Positions 20,530-32,009 of a stretch of 64,000 nucleotides of DNA are shown here, piece by piece (the stretch's first letter is position 1; each line of letters begins with the position of its first letter). The stretch is taken from the NCBI GenBank assembly GCA_012845835.1, contig JABAKD010000004.1:6181765-6245764 (forward strand), in the 5' to 3' direction. Source of the DNA: Undaria pinnatifida (taxonomy: Eukaryota; Sar; Phaeophyceae; Laminariales; Alariaceae). A program made the position numbers and the translations under genes. Under the pieces are notes generated by a model that saw only the letters and a program-made list of their open reading frames with translations, did no database searches and was not told the origin of the DNA.

Positions 20530-21095
20530 ACAGTCACCGGTGATGTGAGACCTTGTCAATACACGGAAGGATACATCCTTCCCGATCAAGGCAAAACATA
20601 ACCCATAGGCTACGAAAACAAGGAAGGCCCGCGAAGCACACGCCCGACACACGCGACCCAGGAAAAACAAAACGCCTACCGCAGTGGAATACCCGACGGA
20701 AATCTCAACCCTTACGAACCCAGATACAACGATCCGAGAAAAAAAACAGAAGTGCGGCCATATCAACTCTACAAGGAAGAGCGTGCAACGCCGAAAAAAA
20801 GAGCATGATGCTGTGCGCGTGCCGTATATCTACTCCGGTGGGAGGGCAACATTGCTTACTCCAGCAACCCGAGCTATGCATATGGCTAATTCTGAAATCG
20901 TATTTCAATACACTTTTCCCCCCTCTGAATTCCCAAAGGGGGTGGGGTGTTTTATCTCTCGCTCTTACACACACCGTGAGCACAATACCGCCGGAGATGT
21001 GACCCCTTGCGCGGATTCCAGGTATATTGCCGGCGAACTAAAAACAACCTACAGGCTACGAAAAAAAAACTCGGCGCACGAAGCACACGCCCGCC
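20530..21095 (+). repeat. Two-copy repeat, 440 bases apart
   Basis: 20535-20655 and 20980-21090 share CCGGTGATGTGAGACC-like, AACATAACCCATAGGCTACG-like and GAAGCACACGCCCG segments in the same order. The intervening sequence is unrelated. No coding role seen. Confidence 0.6.
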
Positions 21096-21278
21096 ATCGC
21101 GCTTGCTGTGGATACTGGGTTTGCCGGGTTCCAGAGCTTCGGTTGGGATCTTCTACGAATCCATCCATCCCTCGGGCACTCCCTGCATTTGCCTGTGGGT
21201 AGGTAAAAAAGCGGCCATGAGAGACAAGCGAAGAGAGTATTCTTGCGAGGGGGTTCGTCGAACCGTTGCGTCAACATG

Positions 21279-21978
21279 ATATTATAAAAATTAAAATACA
21301 CTCCAGCTGTGAGATCGAAGGTTTTGTCGAAACTCATCTTTGCAAGCTGTGTGTGATACTCCGATCGCGCGTATTACGGTTGTGTGTCCCCATGAAGGAT
21401 ATAGGTCGGCGACTCCCCTTGCAACTACAGTGTAGCTATCAGGGTCAACAGGGTGATGTTAGGCAGTCTGTGCGCGGAAACTATAAAACCCGTTTCCGAG
21501 GGGGGCAAAATCTGACAGCTGTGGAAGGAAATGCATCAGTTTATCAAGTGAATACTGTAAGTCGAAGAACCGGTGAGGGGAGGGCGGAGATTTTAAGAAC
21601 ATGGGGGCCTGATTTTGATCAAAAGGGGGCGGGAGGGGGGGAGGAGGGGGGAGGGGACGGGTGGGGCAGGTCAAATTGTGCGTGGAAACTATAAATCCTT
21701 CTTGTGGGGGACGGGGGCAGGAGGGGAGGGCCTTAGGTCGCATAGATGTAGGGGTTTGCTATACGCGTGGTGCGAGGTCTAGGCGATGGTACGGGTGGTG
21801 GGGAAGGAGGGGGCGTTGGGGGCGGGGGTGGGTAGGAATTGCAGCAGCGGCATGGACGGTTCTAAAACGATAACGAGGCGATATCCAAGGCGTGGAAGTG
21901 TTTATTACTCTGGCGGATTTCGATATTAGGCGGGGCGTTTCAGCAAGAGAAAGCGAGGAGAAAAGAAAAGAAAAGGCG

Positions 21979-22011
<33 letters not shown>

Positions 22012-23835
22012 GGGTTTTCAAGAGGTTTAGGTCACAAATAATATTCAAATACAATCCAGCTATGAGATCAAGCATTTGGTCGACACTGATCTTCGCAACA
22101 TTTTGTGTGATCCTCCGATCGCGCGAATCAATCATATACCTGGTATGTCGTAAAGGCTTGCTATACGCGCGGTGATGGGTCTAGGCGATCGTGCGGGGTG
22201 TGGGGAAGGAGGGGGCGTTGGAGGGGGGGAGGGGGGGAGGGGGGATGAATGAAAGCTACGTCATGGATGGCTAGAAAAATATTGACGTGATACCAATTGC
22301 TTAGAAGTGTTCATTACTCTGGCAGATTTCGATTGTAAGTGGGGCGTTTGAACGAACTGGGCGGGGGAACAAAACATGATATTGTGATATTTCGGTATTA
22401 CAATACCGTAATACTTGGAAGTATACGGTACCGCTGTGACGCTTCGTGCTATGATATTTCGAGCGTGATGTTACAACATCGTAACTTTACGATGCAATTG
22501 ATGCTACTGTAGTTACCACATGATTCAACAACAGGCTGGCACGATACCCCGACGATGCGACACCCTAACGGACACTTGCGACTGCAGAGGTACGTGCATC
22601 CATGTGTTTCTGAAGCTTCTCATTTGATTAGCTCAATATCTGCCCCAAACAATTTATTTTTATAAAACCGAAAGCGCAACCCCGATCAACAATCCCATGG
22701 CGTATACACAATCATAGTAAGAGTGAACAAAAAGAACCACGATAATGGGTTAAGGAGCCGCGTCGTTCGGAAAACATTTTAGCCCGAAAGAAGTATAGCA
22801 CATACATCACGATCGCCTAGACCTAGCACCACGCGTATAACAAGCTGCTACATATCTTTGATCTCACAGCCGAAGTGTATATGAATATTATTTGTGACCT
22901 AAACCTCCTAAAAATCCCCCCCCCCCCCCTCTTGCTCTCCCTTACTCAAACGCCCCACCAAATATCAAAATCCGCCACATTAATAAACACTTCACGCACA
23001 GGATATCACCTCATTATCTTTCGAGAGCCATCCATGCCGCTGTGTTCCTCCCCCCCCCCCCCCCCCCCCCCCCCCGGCCTCGAACGCCCCCTTCTTCCCC
23101 ATCACCCGCACCTTCGCCTAGACCTAGCACCACACGTATAACAAACCCCTCACCTAAAGCCCTTCCCCCCCCCCCCCCCCCCCACCCCCGCCCCCACCCC
23201 CCACCCTTCCCCCCCCAACCCATCCCAACCCCACCCCCTCGAACACTCCACCCTCTCTTTACTCACTGATTGTACGACTTACCCCAGGATATACACGATA
23301 AACTGATGAATTATTTCCAAAAATGTCACATTTATCCCCTCGAAATAATGTATAGTTTCCAGGCACATATCGAGCTGCCCCCCTCCCCCCCCCGCCCCAA
23401 CCCCACCCCCCCCCCCCCCCCCCCCCGCCCCCAATAATATACTGGTGCCAAAACCGTCAGATTTATCCCCTCGAAAGGATTTATAGCTTACATGCACAAA
23501 TTGCCCCTTCCCCCCCCCCCCCCCCCCCCCCCCCCGCCCCCCTCCAAACCCGCTCGCTTTTGATCAAAACCAGGCCCCCCCTTTCCCTTCACAGCTGTCA
23601 GATTTTGTCCCCCTCAGAAACGGGTTTTATAGTTTCCGCGCACAGACTGACTAAAATCATCCTGTTGACCCTGATAGCTACACTGTAGCTGTAAGGGGAG
23701 TCGCCGACCTATATCCTTAATGAGGACACACAACTCGTAATGCGCGCGATCGGAGTATCACACACAGCTTGCAAAGATGAGTTTCGACGAAATCTTCGAT
23801 CTCACAGCTGGAGTGTATTTTAATTTTTATAATAT
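21279..23835. mobile_element. 2.56 kb foldback (long inverted-repeat) element
   Basis: The first 242 bases (21279-21520) and the last 243 (23593-23835) are inverted copies at roughly 90 percent identity, including CTCCAGCTGTGAGATCGAAG, TATAGGTCGGCGACTCCCCT and GGAAACTATAAAACCCGTTT. Further in, the arms are G-rich (21607-21860) and C-rich (22915-23545), pairing with each other. A second, inner inverted pair (22016-22140 with 22840-22913) is a diverged copy of the same end. The middle (22380-22830) has no transposase. Single ends of this family also occur at 2789, 6895, 26825 and, decayed, at 41290, 45440 and 47030. Confidence 0.75.
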
Positions 23836-23849
23836 ATCTATCGTAGCAC

Positions 23850-23965
23850 GCGTCATTTTCGATGTAGTGATGAAAATCGCGTATGAAAATACGTGGGAGT
23901 GTGGTGAGCTTAAGCTTTATTTTTCCCCATCCGCCGGAGTATAAAAGCAGAAAAAAAAAGATGAA
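23850..23965 (+). repeat. Poly(A)-ended dispersed repeat, copy 3 (inverted)
   Basis: GCGTATGAAAATACGTGG through CCCCATCCGCCGGAG and an A run is the reverse complement of 3820-3930. It abuts the right end of the foldback element. Confidence 0.65.
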
Positions 23966-24931
23966 ATTGTAATAATTATTCCACGATAATTTGACGTTTT
24001 ACGACATTGCGATACAAACACTTGAACTACTTTTGTATAGCTATTTGCTATATTCTCACGATGAGCCGAATCAGCTATCAGGTAATAATTTGGGGTGTTA
24101 TCAAATGCACAGCGCTGTGCCATGCGCCAAGTATAACGACGAGGACAACGATAACACTACCGCAGCGCCTAACCGAAGAGCCGATTTGAAGCAAAGACCA
24201 GTGCACCTAAAACAGCCACAGCCCTCCCCCTCATTTCTCTCCCCCTCCCACACTTTGAATCTCTCTTCCTCGCCCAATCTCTCAGTCCCCCTGTTTATTC
24301 CTCTCCCTCGTTCTATCCCCACTCCCTCCTTGGTGTACGCGATGTCTGCCTGGTCGGTGAAAACCCGACGTGCTCCGTCCCGGCATAGTACGGATGCAAA
24401 GGTCTATGGTCACATGACGACGGCCATGCGCGCAGCGAGTAAACCGCCCTCCTGCTCACACACCTAATATGTACTTGAGGAGAGCACGCACGGCGCTTCA
24501 CAGGGGGCTCAGGACATCCATAATTGAAGGGTTGGGCTCCGAGCGCATACCCATGAGAAGAACAGCAGGCATGATCCCCCACCGCAACACCGGCTTTGCC
24601 ACGGCTAGCACCTGCTCGACAAGACAAGGCAAAACAGTAAGATGGGACAAGATATGCTGGTCGGTGTTGGTTGATTGATTTGACTAGTTCATGTGCCTGG
24701 GCCAATAAAACAAGGCAAGGCAAGACAATGCAAGGCAAGGTAAGGCACTACAATACAAGACAGGACAAGACGAGACAGGACAAGACAAGACAAGAGAAGA
24801 GAGGACAAGACAAGAGAAGACAAGTAGACATCAGCAGAGTGAATCTTCTGGAGACCCAGGGACATCGAACAAACAAAAGACTAAAACTGGGGTGTCATTT
24901 GACCGCTAGGAAGAGGAGTGTCACAGCACAG
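23966..24931. other. No firm gene; GACAA tract
   Basis: 24690-24835 is a degenerate (GACAA)n/(GGCAA)n tract on the plus strand, upstream of the exon at 24932. 24335-24440 is a copy of the repeat also found at 52760-52880 and 53755-53845 (GGTGAAAACCCGACGTGCT). Earlier exons of the following gene may lie here but none is identified. Confidence 0.45.
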
Positions 24932-25578
24932 GTACTTTCATACTGCGCGCGCGTGTCGTGCATCTCCTTCGGCAGCACTTCGGGCACATCACCTAGCCCG
25001 GGCTACGTGGTGCCGTCGATGCTGTCATCGACACTGCTTCCGACACGTTTCCATCCCAAGCCCCAAAAGAGACAGGGTCATGTCATCCCTAACAAAAACA
25101 AAAACAAGAAGTCAGGAATCGTGACAAAAAGAAAAACAGGCGACATTTTCACGAATCGTGCGTTCGTCAGGAATCCCGACTCGTACTCGTACTAGTTCCG
25201 AATTTTTCCACAAAAATTGAAGTTAGGAATACCTGACAAAAAAACGAGACTGAATTTTTTCGAAAACGTGACATTTCAGAACTTACACGATGTCAGGAAT
25301 TCTCATGTTTCGTCAGGACTCGTGTTTTTTGGGGCTCGTTAGGAAGGACCCACATTAACAGCAATGACTGACTGGACGTCGTCGGTTCTTTTTGCAACAG
25401 CACCCCCCCCCCTCTCCACCCAGCCCTTCGCCCTACCCACGTCGAATCGTCCCATGACGGCGCCTCCAAAATCAAGGTGTCGGGCAGTGGGACACGACAC
25501 AGCAGCACCGCCGTGTCACTGCTATACGACTCGAAACTCAAAACAAACGGCGACGCCTCTGCGACGCCTCTGCGCTGA
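24932..25578 (+). CDS. Last two exons of an unrecognised plus-strand gene
   Basis: Exon 24932-25076 follows a CACAG acceptor and reads VLSYCARVSCISFGSTSGTS and on to PTRFHPKPQKRQ, ending in phase 1 at a GGTCAT donor (weak). Exon 25424-25578 follows a long C-rich tract and CAG, supplies the two missing bases, and reads LRPTHVESSHDGASKIKVSG through KTNGDASATPLR to a TGA at 25576. The phases fit. Serine-rich and hydrophilic, with no recognised domain. The start lies upstream. Codon use and the sharp change to open, polar sequence are the evidence for coding. Confidence 0.5.
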
Positions 25579-26119
25579 ATGATGCTCCTCCTATTGGTTG
25601 TATTTTTGAAGCGCCTGATTGCGGCTACAACCGTGGGGTACCCGGTTCAAGAGCGTCCGGTCGAATCGGCTTGGCATGCCTTGTGGTTCCTATATTACTA
25701 ACCTATATGATGCCTAGTCGGAGATAAGCGCGGAACGGAGCTGAGAGATGTAAACCTGGCCTGTTCCGCCCCTTTACAGCGGGTTTTGGGGTTCTGAAGG
25801 GGTTTCACAGCAGTGGGGCCTACACAAGGCGGTATACGGACTGCGAAGGAGTTTTGGCCGCCTTAGACCGAAAGGCCGCCCTGTATATTTGTATAGGCAC
25901 TTGTATTCAGAGTTACAGCAGTCGTGCCAACCGCTTTATATCCAATGGACGCCTTATTCCAACCGCTTTATATGAGCCGAACTGCTGTATCGGGTACCCA
26001 GGTACCCAGGTACCCAGGTATCTACTCTGTCACCTTTTCGGGGCTCAGGTATGGCGGTCGAAACTGTGGCAGGTGCGGTCGTACAACCGTGTACTTTAAA
26101 ACCAGGCACAGAGTGCAGC
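25579..26119. other. No gene recognised
   Basis: Contains a triple GGTACCCA repeat at 25995-26018. Nothing else seen. Confidence 0.4.
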
Positions 26120-26421
26120 TTTTTTTTTTTACGCACATCTACTTTCCAGCTTCTGGACAAGCCGTGGTCACAGGCGTCGTCCCTTCTCCCCCCCGGTTCT
26201 TGCTTTTAGTTTCTATCGCGCATAGGGTTCAGCAATCCAACTGCTCGTCGATTTTTCAGCGAGTGTTGCTAACTCGCGCTCTCGCGCTTTCCGCAACTCA
26301 ATTCGCTCGCAAGAAAAAGTCCCTACGAATTTATACGAGAATGCACTCGGGGGGACTCGAACTCACGAAACTGACCTATACCAGGCTCGAGGATAACCTG
26401 ATACGCCCCCGGGGTGACCGG
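26120..26421 (-). mobile_element. tRNA-derived SINE, near full length
   Basis: Reverse complement of the SINE at 4101-4417: T run at 26120-26130 (the A tail), then AGCTTCTGGACAAGCCGTGG, and the tRNA-like head with GGGGACTCGAACTCAC (B box, inverted) ending near 26421. High similarity over the whole length marks an active-looking family. Confidence 0.8.
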
Positions 26422-26496
26422 TTAGCCTCCCCCCACTAGGCGGTGGTGTGCCAGAGCAATATGGCCACCTTGTTGGGGGAAGCCTTTATATTTTGT

Positions 26497-26824
26497 GCCG
26501 GTCGCCCTGGTAGTCTAGTGGTTACCCTCGAATACTACTGGCGTTGGTCCTTGAGTTTGACTCCCACCCGGGGTGAGATTTTGACTTTATTGGCAAGAAT
26601 GCGGGAATAAAAAGGATCAACTGCTGAGAGCGCCTAGCAGCGTGGGTAGGTACAACTCGACGCGAGTCGACGAGGGAAGAAAATGCTGAAATCTTCTCGC
26701 GATAAAAATGAAGGCACGTATCGTAGTGGAGACGGGGTAGGAGACCCCGCTATGTGACCCCGGATCTGAGTTACAACTGGGACGGAGGGCAAGAGTTACA
26801 AGTGCGAAGATAATAAATGGGATA
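26497..26824 (+). mobile_element. Second SINE family with tRNA-like head
   Basis: CCCTGGTAGTCTAGTGGTTA (26504-26523) is a strong A box of the Asp/Glu-tRNA type and GAGTTTGACTCCC (about 26552-26564) a B box. The body partly resembles the first SINE (GCGATAAAAATGAAGGCA). The original tail, an A-rich run, is now at 26969-26985, displaced by an insertion at 26825-26955. Confidence 0.65.
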
Positions 26825-26955
26825 CCCAGAATCCTTAATGAGGACACACACCCAGTAATACGCGCGATCGGAGTAGTATCACAGCTAGCTTGCAAAGGTG
26901 AGTTTCGACAAAATCTTCGATCTCACAGCTGTGCTGGAGTGTACTTTTGTTTTTA
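26825..26955 (+). mobile_element. 131-bp insertion of the dispersed foldback-end family with 14-bp duplication
   Basis: Starts CCCAGAATCCTTAATGAGG and ends with CTCACAGCTGTGCTGGAGTG and a T/A-rich end. It is bordered by TAATAAATGGGATA at 26811-26824 and again at 26956-26969, a perfect 14-base direct repeat inside the SINE tail (the first four bases may belong to the element end, leaving at least ten). Confidence 0.75.
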
Positions 26956-26989
26956 TAATAAATGGGATAAAGAGAAAAAAAAATGTCAC

Positions 26990-29700
26990 AAGTGCAATTC
27001 CCCATTCGCGCCATAGGATTTTGACCGCCTTCTAACTGGATACCGCCTTACTCAGACCGCCTCATTAGGGGAACTCAACTGCTGCTGTATATCACGGGCG
27101 CGCTCAGCGCTCAGAGGTGCGATTTTATTACTCCTTTGTTATTACGTAATATTAATATTTACTCCGGAGTATTAATAATAGCATGAAAGAGGCGTACCAG
27201 GGTATCTGGTAGCATGCCTTCGACGCATTGTCGTGTAGCGCGTCTCGGTCGTCGCAGCAGCCTGGGTTGCTTCGTTTGGCCGATGCTGCTGTTGTAATCG
27301 TCTCTTGGTTTTCGTGTTCTTTTTTTCGCCTGCAATTCTCAAAAGGAGTCAAAGACGGACAGCCGCCTGTGATGTCGGATTTGCCTTGCGGAGACGGGAG
27401 ACTCACGCTGTACCTTACCTGTTACCAGGTACGTAGAGCGTTTCGTGTCTCGACGGGCTTGTTGCCACCAGACTTGATACATAGTAATCGTTTACCTATA
27501 CTGAAACCCTATTACTATTTTTCAACAATATCTCGGGTGAGGCCGCTGATGGCGAGGAGAGCAAGCTACGCCGTGGCCCCTATACGTGCTACCATGGTAC
27601 GTGGCAATAGCGGCCACACATCGGTCACACCGGCCCCTTACCAAATTAGTAGACCATGGGAGCTCAAAACTGTTAAATTGTACGGTGCTGAACACTGAAC
27701 CCGTAGCCTACCAAGACAACAAGCGAACACACAATGCCAGCCAGAAGTCAGAAGCGGGGCAAAAGACCTCGGAAAAGAGGCGTCAAAAGCTTTGGGGGAT
27801 CGTGATCACACCTTGGGGAGAAGAGGTGGAGAACTCTTCCGTGGTCGCCGCCGGATGACCTTAGTTCCCGCCATGATGCTGAGCTCACGCCAAGATGCTC
27901 TAGTTCTACTTGAGGTTGCACAGAGCCGTAGACCAGCACGGCCTACAGAGCGAGCGGTGTGCGAGCGAGCGTCGATCTGTAACCAAATCGAGGGTTTGTA
28001 AAGATCTGAAAGGATCTTCTTTGTGTCTTTTGATGGTTCGTGTCCCCGGCCCGGGTAACGGTTCGGTATCCCGCCGCCAACCGCACACCGCACACAGCTC
28101 ATGTTTCTTTACGACACTTCAACGCAACTACTCTAGACCAGCAAACGTTCCATGGACACAACACCCCCCCACCAAACGAGGTGGGGTCGGGTGCGTGCCA
28201 TGGGACGGTCGTAGTGGAGCGGAATTGACGAGCCCAGTACGTGGCTCTTGTGTATACGAGGCATCATTGCAATGCTTCGTATGTGCCGTATGCCAAGATA
28301 AAGCTGTTTGTTTTCATGGAGGCGATGAACTATCAAAACCAACGCAAGGTATCAGGAGCCCAGGCGTAACAAGGCAGGGCTGAAGCCTCTGCCCCAAGAA
28401 TCAGACGATGACCGACATCGCGGGGAAAGGCTCGTCGGCGCGACAGAGCAATGGGTGCATCCGTCCTGTTGAGCAGGAAGTTCTCCAGCGAGGTGCGACA
28501 CCGTCTTGACTTCATCTCACGTTTTGATGGCGCTTCGATGCGAACGATCTCATGCAGAGTGGCACACCGCAAGCAGTACTGTGCGGCAGGGCGCGTCAGG
28601 GTACGCGTACACTGCTGTAGTCGGGTAGTCAGTACCTGGTACCAAGTAAATTATGTCCTGATCCCACACAGGCAGCATCTGTAAGTACTCTGTACTACAG
28701 TACAGTAGATAGTCTATGATCTTAAGTACGGCCTGTCTCTGCATGGCATGGCATGTCATGGTATGTTCCCAGACAAGCACCGTCAGCGGCACCTCCCGTC
28801 AATTGGACATGTCTGCGCGTCTTTCACCAAAAGATAGGACATGGGGATGGTTACGAGAAGAGAAAAATACGACAGTTAGTTTGAGACCTAATTAAACAGA
28901 GTAATAAGAACGGCAGGTTGAAATTTACAGGAAAGCAAGAAAACTGGGATCCGTTATACTGATGTTAGTGTAGAAATGGACCCTCTCCCAAACAAGAAGC
29001 CCAGTCTGGGTCAGTATTTATGTTTCTTACTACTGTAGATATTATACACTGCTGAATGTAGTACGTTCTCAAAGTTATCAACGCAGAGAGCCAAGCTACT
29101 ACAATTGTGTATGTTCTCAAACTTATTAACGATCCACACAGAGTATTATATGGCCTGTCAACACGGTGGTGTTTGCAGAGGAGCACTCTCAAAGGCACCT
29201 GTCCTTCGAGTCCAGACGTCTTCACGTCTGTCGCCAGAACGTGGGATGCCGAGAACAGAAACCGAACAGCTGTAGTGCACCTGCAGACATGTAGAGTATA
29301 TTTATTGTATACTTCGTACGATATACCTTCTCAAACTGCCGAACGATCCACAACAACAGCATGGCCGGCCCGAGCGCAATACATGTGAACTACCACGCCC
29401 CGCTGGCTATTCCTACATCCCCTCAACTATGAACCTCCTTCCAAAAGGGCTGCTTCGAGAGCTAATGGTGAACTACTCGTGCGCCGTGCTACGACAAGGG
29501 TTGGACTGTTGAGCCGACGGAGCTCCCCAACTGAGGCGCTAACCGACATGTTTGGATCCCTATTTCATAATATTTTTTTGATTAGGTACGTGGTCCTCAT
29601 AGGATTGTGAATCGACCTTTAGCTTGCCTTTTTTTTATCAAAAGTCAGGTGTATGGGAGCCCCATCGTGCAAAGATAACCGTCAAAATTATGTGCTACCC
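26990..29700. other. Long region without firm gene
   Basis: No conserved exon is recognised. Two weak possibilities: plus-strand 27344-27428 (reads GVKDGQPPVMSDLPCGDG, with a GTACGT donor after CYQ) and minus-strand 28333-28560 (see separate entry). 28620-28710 is rich in GTACCTGGTACC-like palindromes and CAGTACAGTA. 29040-29140 contains a short duplication around AGTACGTTCTCAAA. Confidence 0.35.
28333..28560 (-). CDS. Weak candidate exon, unrecognised
   Basis: Minus-strand frame reading LHEIVRIEAPSKREMKSRRC and continuing about 75 codons to a stop at 28333. Charged and helix-like, but the plus strand is open over the same bases, no splice partner was found, and no domain is recognised. Confidence 0.22.
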   Translation of the reverse strand, partial: TLHEIVRIEAPSKREMKSRRCRTSLENFLLNRTDAPIALSRRRAFPRDVGHRLILGAEASALPCYAWAPDTLRWF

Positions 29701-29734
29701 CCCTGCCGTTCCAGGCGTCACGTCGCCGTCGCCT

Positions 29735-30356
29735 CGCGCCCTTCCTCTTCTCCGTCATCGATGGCCCACTCTCCTGAATGAGGGATTCTCGGCCACGAAG
29801 AAAAAGCGCCTGATCCGTAAGGCCTCCTTAGTACTTTGGACAACAGTGGACTACCATGCCGCACGCGCTCTTCCGTTGCTCCGTCAATGGTGGAACGCCT
29901 ACAAGGATAGCCTGCTGAGAACTAACAGCGAATCACACGTCATTGCGCCCCACAACAACTGTCTGCTTCGAACTAACAGCGAAGTACACGCTGCCGCACC
30001 CGCTTCGAGCTTGTAACAGCGAACTACTTCACCGTTGCGTTGCGCCCTCCATTTCTCCGCTAGCGATAACTCGATCTCCACAAAAATGGGGGCGCCACGG
30101 CCACGAAGAAAATTGGTCTGATCAGTAAGGCCTGCTAACGGTTGTATCCTCATCTATAGCCAAGTACCACGCCCCATGCACTCTTCCATTACTTTCTGAG
30201 CGATGAACTACCTACAAGAGTCGCCGGATTTGAACGAACAGTAAACTACACGTCGCCACATCTATATGAACAGCCTGCTTCTAACTACACGCTGTCGTCG
30301 CGTTGCGCCGCTCCCTTCCGTTGCCCCGCCTATGACGACCAACATCCGCCCTCTAG
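29735..30356 (+). repeat. Decayed tandem copies of the zinc-knuckle exon junction
   Basis: CTCGGCCACGAAGAAAA near 30369-30386 (true exon) is preceded by CTCGGCCACGAAGAAAAAGC at about 29789 and CACGGCCACGAAGAAAATTG at about 30096, with shared flanks (CTTCTCCG or TTTCTCCGC before; ATCAGTAAGGCCTCC/CTGC after in the two upstream copies). Phrases such as GAACTAACAGCGAA are also repeated within the units. Unit length is about 270-310 bases. Confidence 0.65.
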
Positions 30357-30481
30357 AATGGGAAACCCTCGGCCACGAAGAAAAGGCGATACGACGGGCG
30401 CAACGAGCAAGGCGCGGGGAGCGATGTTCACGATGCGGATGCGTGGGATATTTACGGCGGAACTGTCCCACGTGCCCTCCA
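30357..30481 (+). CDS. Exon with degenerate CCHC zinc knuckle
   Basis: After a CTCTAG acceptor the frame reads EWETLGHEEKAIRRAQRARR, then CSRCGCVGYLRRNC followed by PTCPP, and meets GTAAGG (30482). The cysteines have zinc-knuckle spacing (C-x2-C-x4-x-x4-C) but the usual histidine is a tyrosine. A helical, Arg/Ala-rich segment precedes it. Zinc knuckles bind single-stranded RNA or DNA in many proteins; the substitution may weaken metal binding. The flanking exons are uncertain; 30820-30901 is a possible next exon if the donor is the GTAACG four bases further on. It may be an upstream part of gene B. Confidence 0.5.
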
Positions 30482-30819
30482 GTAAGGTAACGCTATTGCT
30501 CCACGAGTTGATCGACACGTAGTACTCGTGTACCGTAAATTGTCCAATGCCGTCCAATCTATGCGATCCAATTGAAATCTCCCAGTTTACTTCGTTTGTT
30601 TTCGAAGTTAATTTACCTTCCGGCAGGTTTGTAAACATAACCCCCAATATCACGACACTCTTGGGGCGGTTGATTTATGGCGCTGACGTTGAGACGCCCA
30701 ATTTGCGTCGCCGAGTTTTATGCGCCGCGATTTTTGGCGCCCAGTGTATCGTACTGTTGGACATTTTCGCTCCGAACGAATGCTTTCTCTTGTCTTCCGT
30801 CCATTGCTTTCCATGAAAG

Positions 30820-30901
30820 GTACGATGTCAAAACCGATGGCTGGTGTTCGCGTTCCGCAAATGAAGCCGAAGGGCGACAGGCCCGACAACACGAAGCGGA
30901 T
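30820..30901 (+). CDS. Candidate small exon
   Basis: Bounded by GAAAG acceptor and GTGAGT donor (30902). Two frames are open: one reads MSKPMAGVRVPQMKPKGDRP, the other YDVKTDGWCSRSANEAEGRQ; the second fits the phase of the zinc-knuckle exon. Splice sites are good, but the frame is undecided. Confidence 0.35.
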
Positions 30902-31139
30902 GTGAGTCTGCTACCATGAGGGTGGGTATAGCCTACCAGGTATAGCACTTTTTCACCAGACTATTTCTCACTGACGAGGTTGACTAACCTGCATACTGTT
31001 GATAATAGTCAACTATTAATAGCATACTACACCCAATAAGTTTGAATCCTACTGTAGTGTTTTACGGTATTATTTGTTTGTCCTATTGTAGCGTTTTACG
31101 GCATTATTCGTTGTGGTACATTTGTGCCTTTATTTTGAC

Positions 31140-31600
31140 GCGTGCTACGATAGAGGTGTTAAGGTATACCCTTTTTTGGCGATTTTTTTTTCTGAATGCC
31201 GGGGCTCCTTGACCCAAAATCGTCGGAAAAAAATAAATACTAGGCCATTTTTGTTTTGCATTTCGGCTGTTTCGTATGCCTAGGAGACGCTTGCTACGAC
31301 AGAGGTATACCTTTTTCTGGCGAAAATGGTTTCTGAATGCCGGGGCTCCTTAACCCAAAATCGTCGGGAAAAAAAACTAATAGGCCATTTTTTTTGCATG
31401 ATTGTCGTTGTGTACCTAGACCATGGGGATTTTTTGCCTCCTGCAGCAGCTTTTCTTTCATCCCAAATCAATTTTTGGGATGATCATGTCTTAAGGTCCC
31501 AAATTGAGGAACCTCCGAAGAAAAAAGTAATGCACGTCTATCGTTGCACGCGTCGGGTTTCTCAACCGCGTGTGGTAATTCCGTTTCTGTTTTCGTGCCA
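31140..31600 (+). repeat. Dispersed repeat with duplicated head (family with 47955, 50510, 61190)
   Basis: GCTACGATAGAGGTGTTAAGG and CCGGGGCTCCTTGACCCAAA at 31142-31230 are repeated at 31289-31372, followed once by a tail with TTGTGTACCTAGACCATGGG (31408). The same head/tail grammar is seen at 47955-48480 (three heads) and 50510-50680 (one head). Confidence 0.6.
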
Positions 31601-32009
31601 GCGTTTTGAGAGGGTATAGAGCCCCTTACGCCAGGAGCCTCACAAGCATCAGGTGCACCTCTAGTATCAGGTGCACCTATGCAGTAGCACGTGTCTCCGC
31701 AATAGATACTAGTTACTGGTGCTAGAGAGAAAGGGCATTTCGTCCCAGCAGTTGTTGCATGGGTCAAATTATTTAGCCGAATTGTTTTTGTTGGTGGTGA
31801 AGGTATGGGCGACATGTTCCGCTGGTCATCTGGGATCGTGACGTCCCTTTTCCGGCAAAAAAAGAAGAAAAAAGGAAAATCGGCCGTGGATGCTAAAGTC
31901 GGTCCTATCATTTCTTAGCTGTTACAAGAAAGATTTGTGCTCAGCATGTTGAAAACATAATTACGAACGAACGTGATTCTCTTGTTTTCATGGTGTCTCT
32001 CGACATAGG

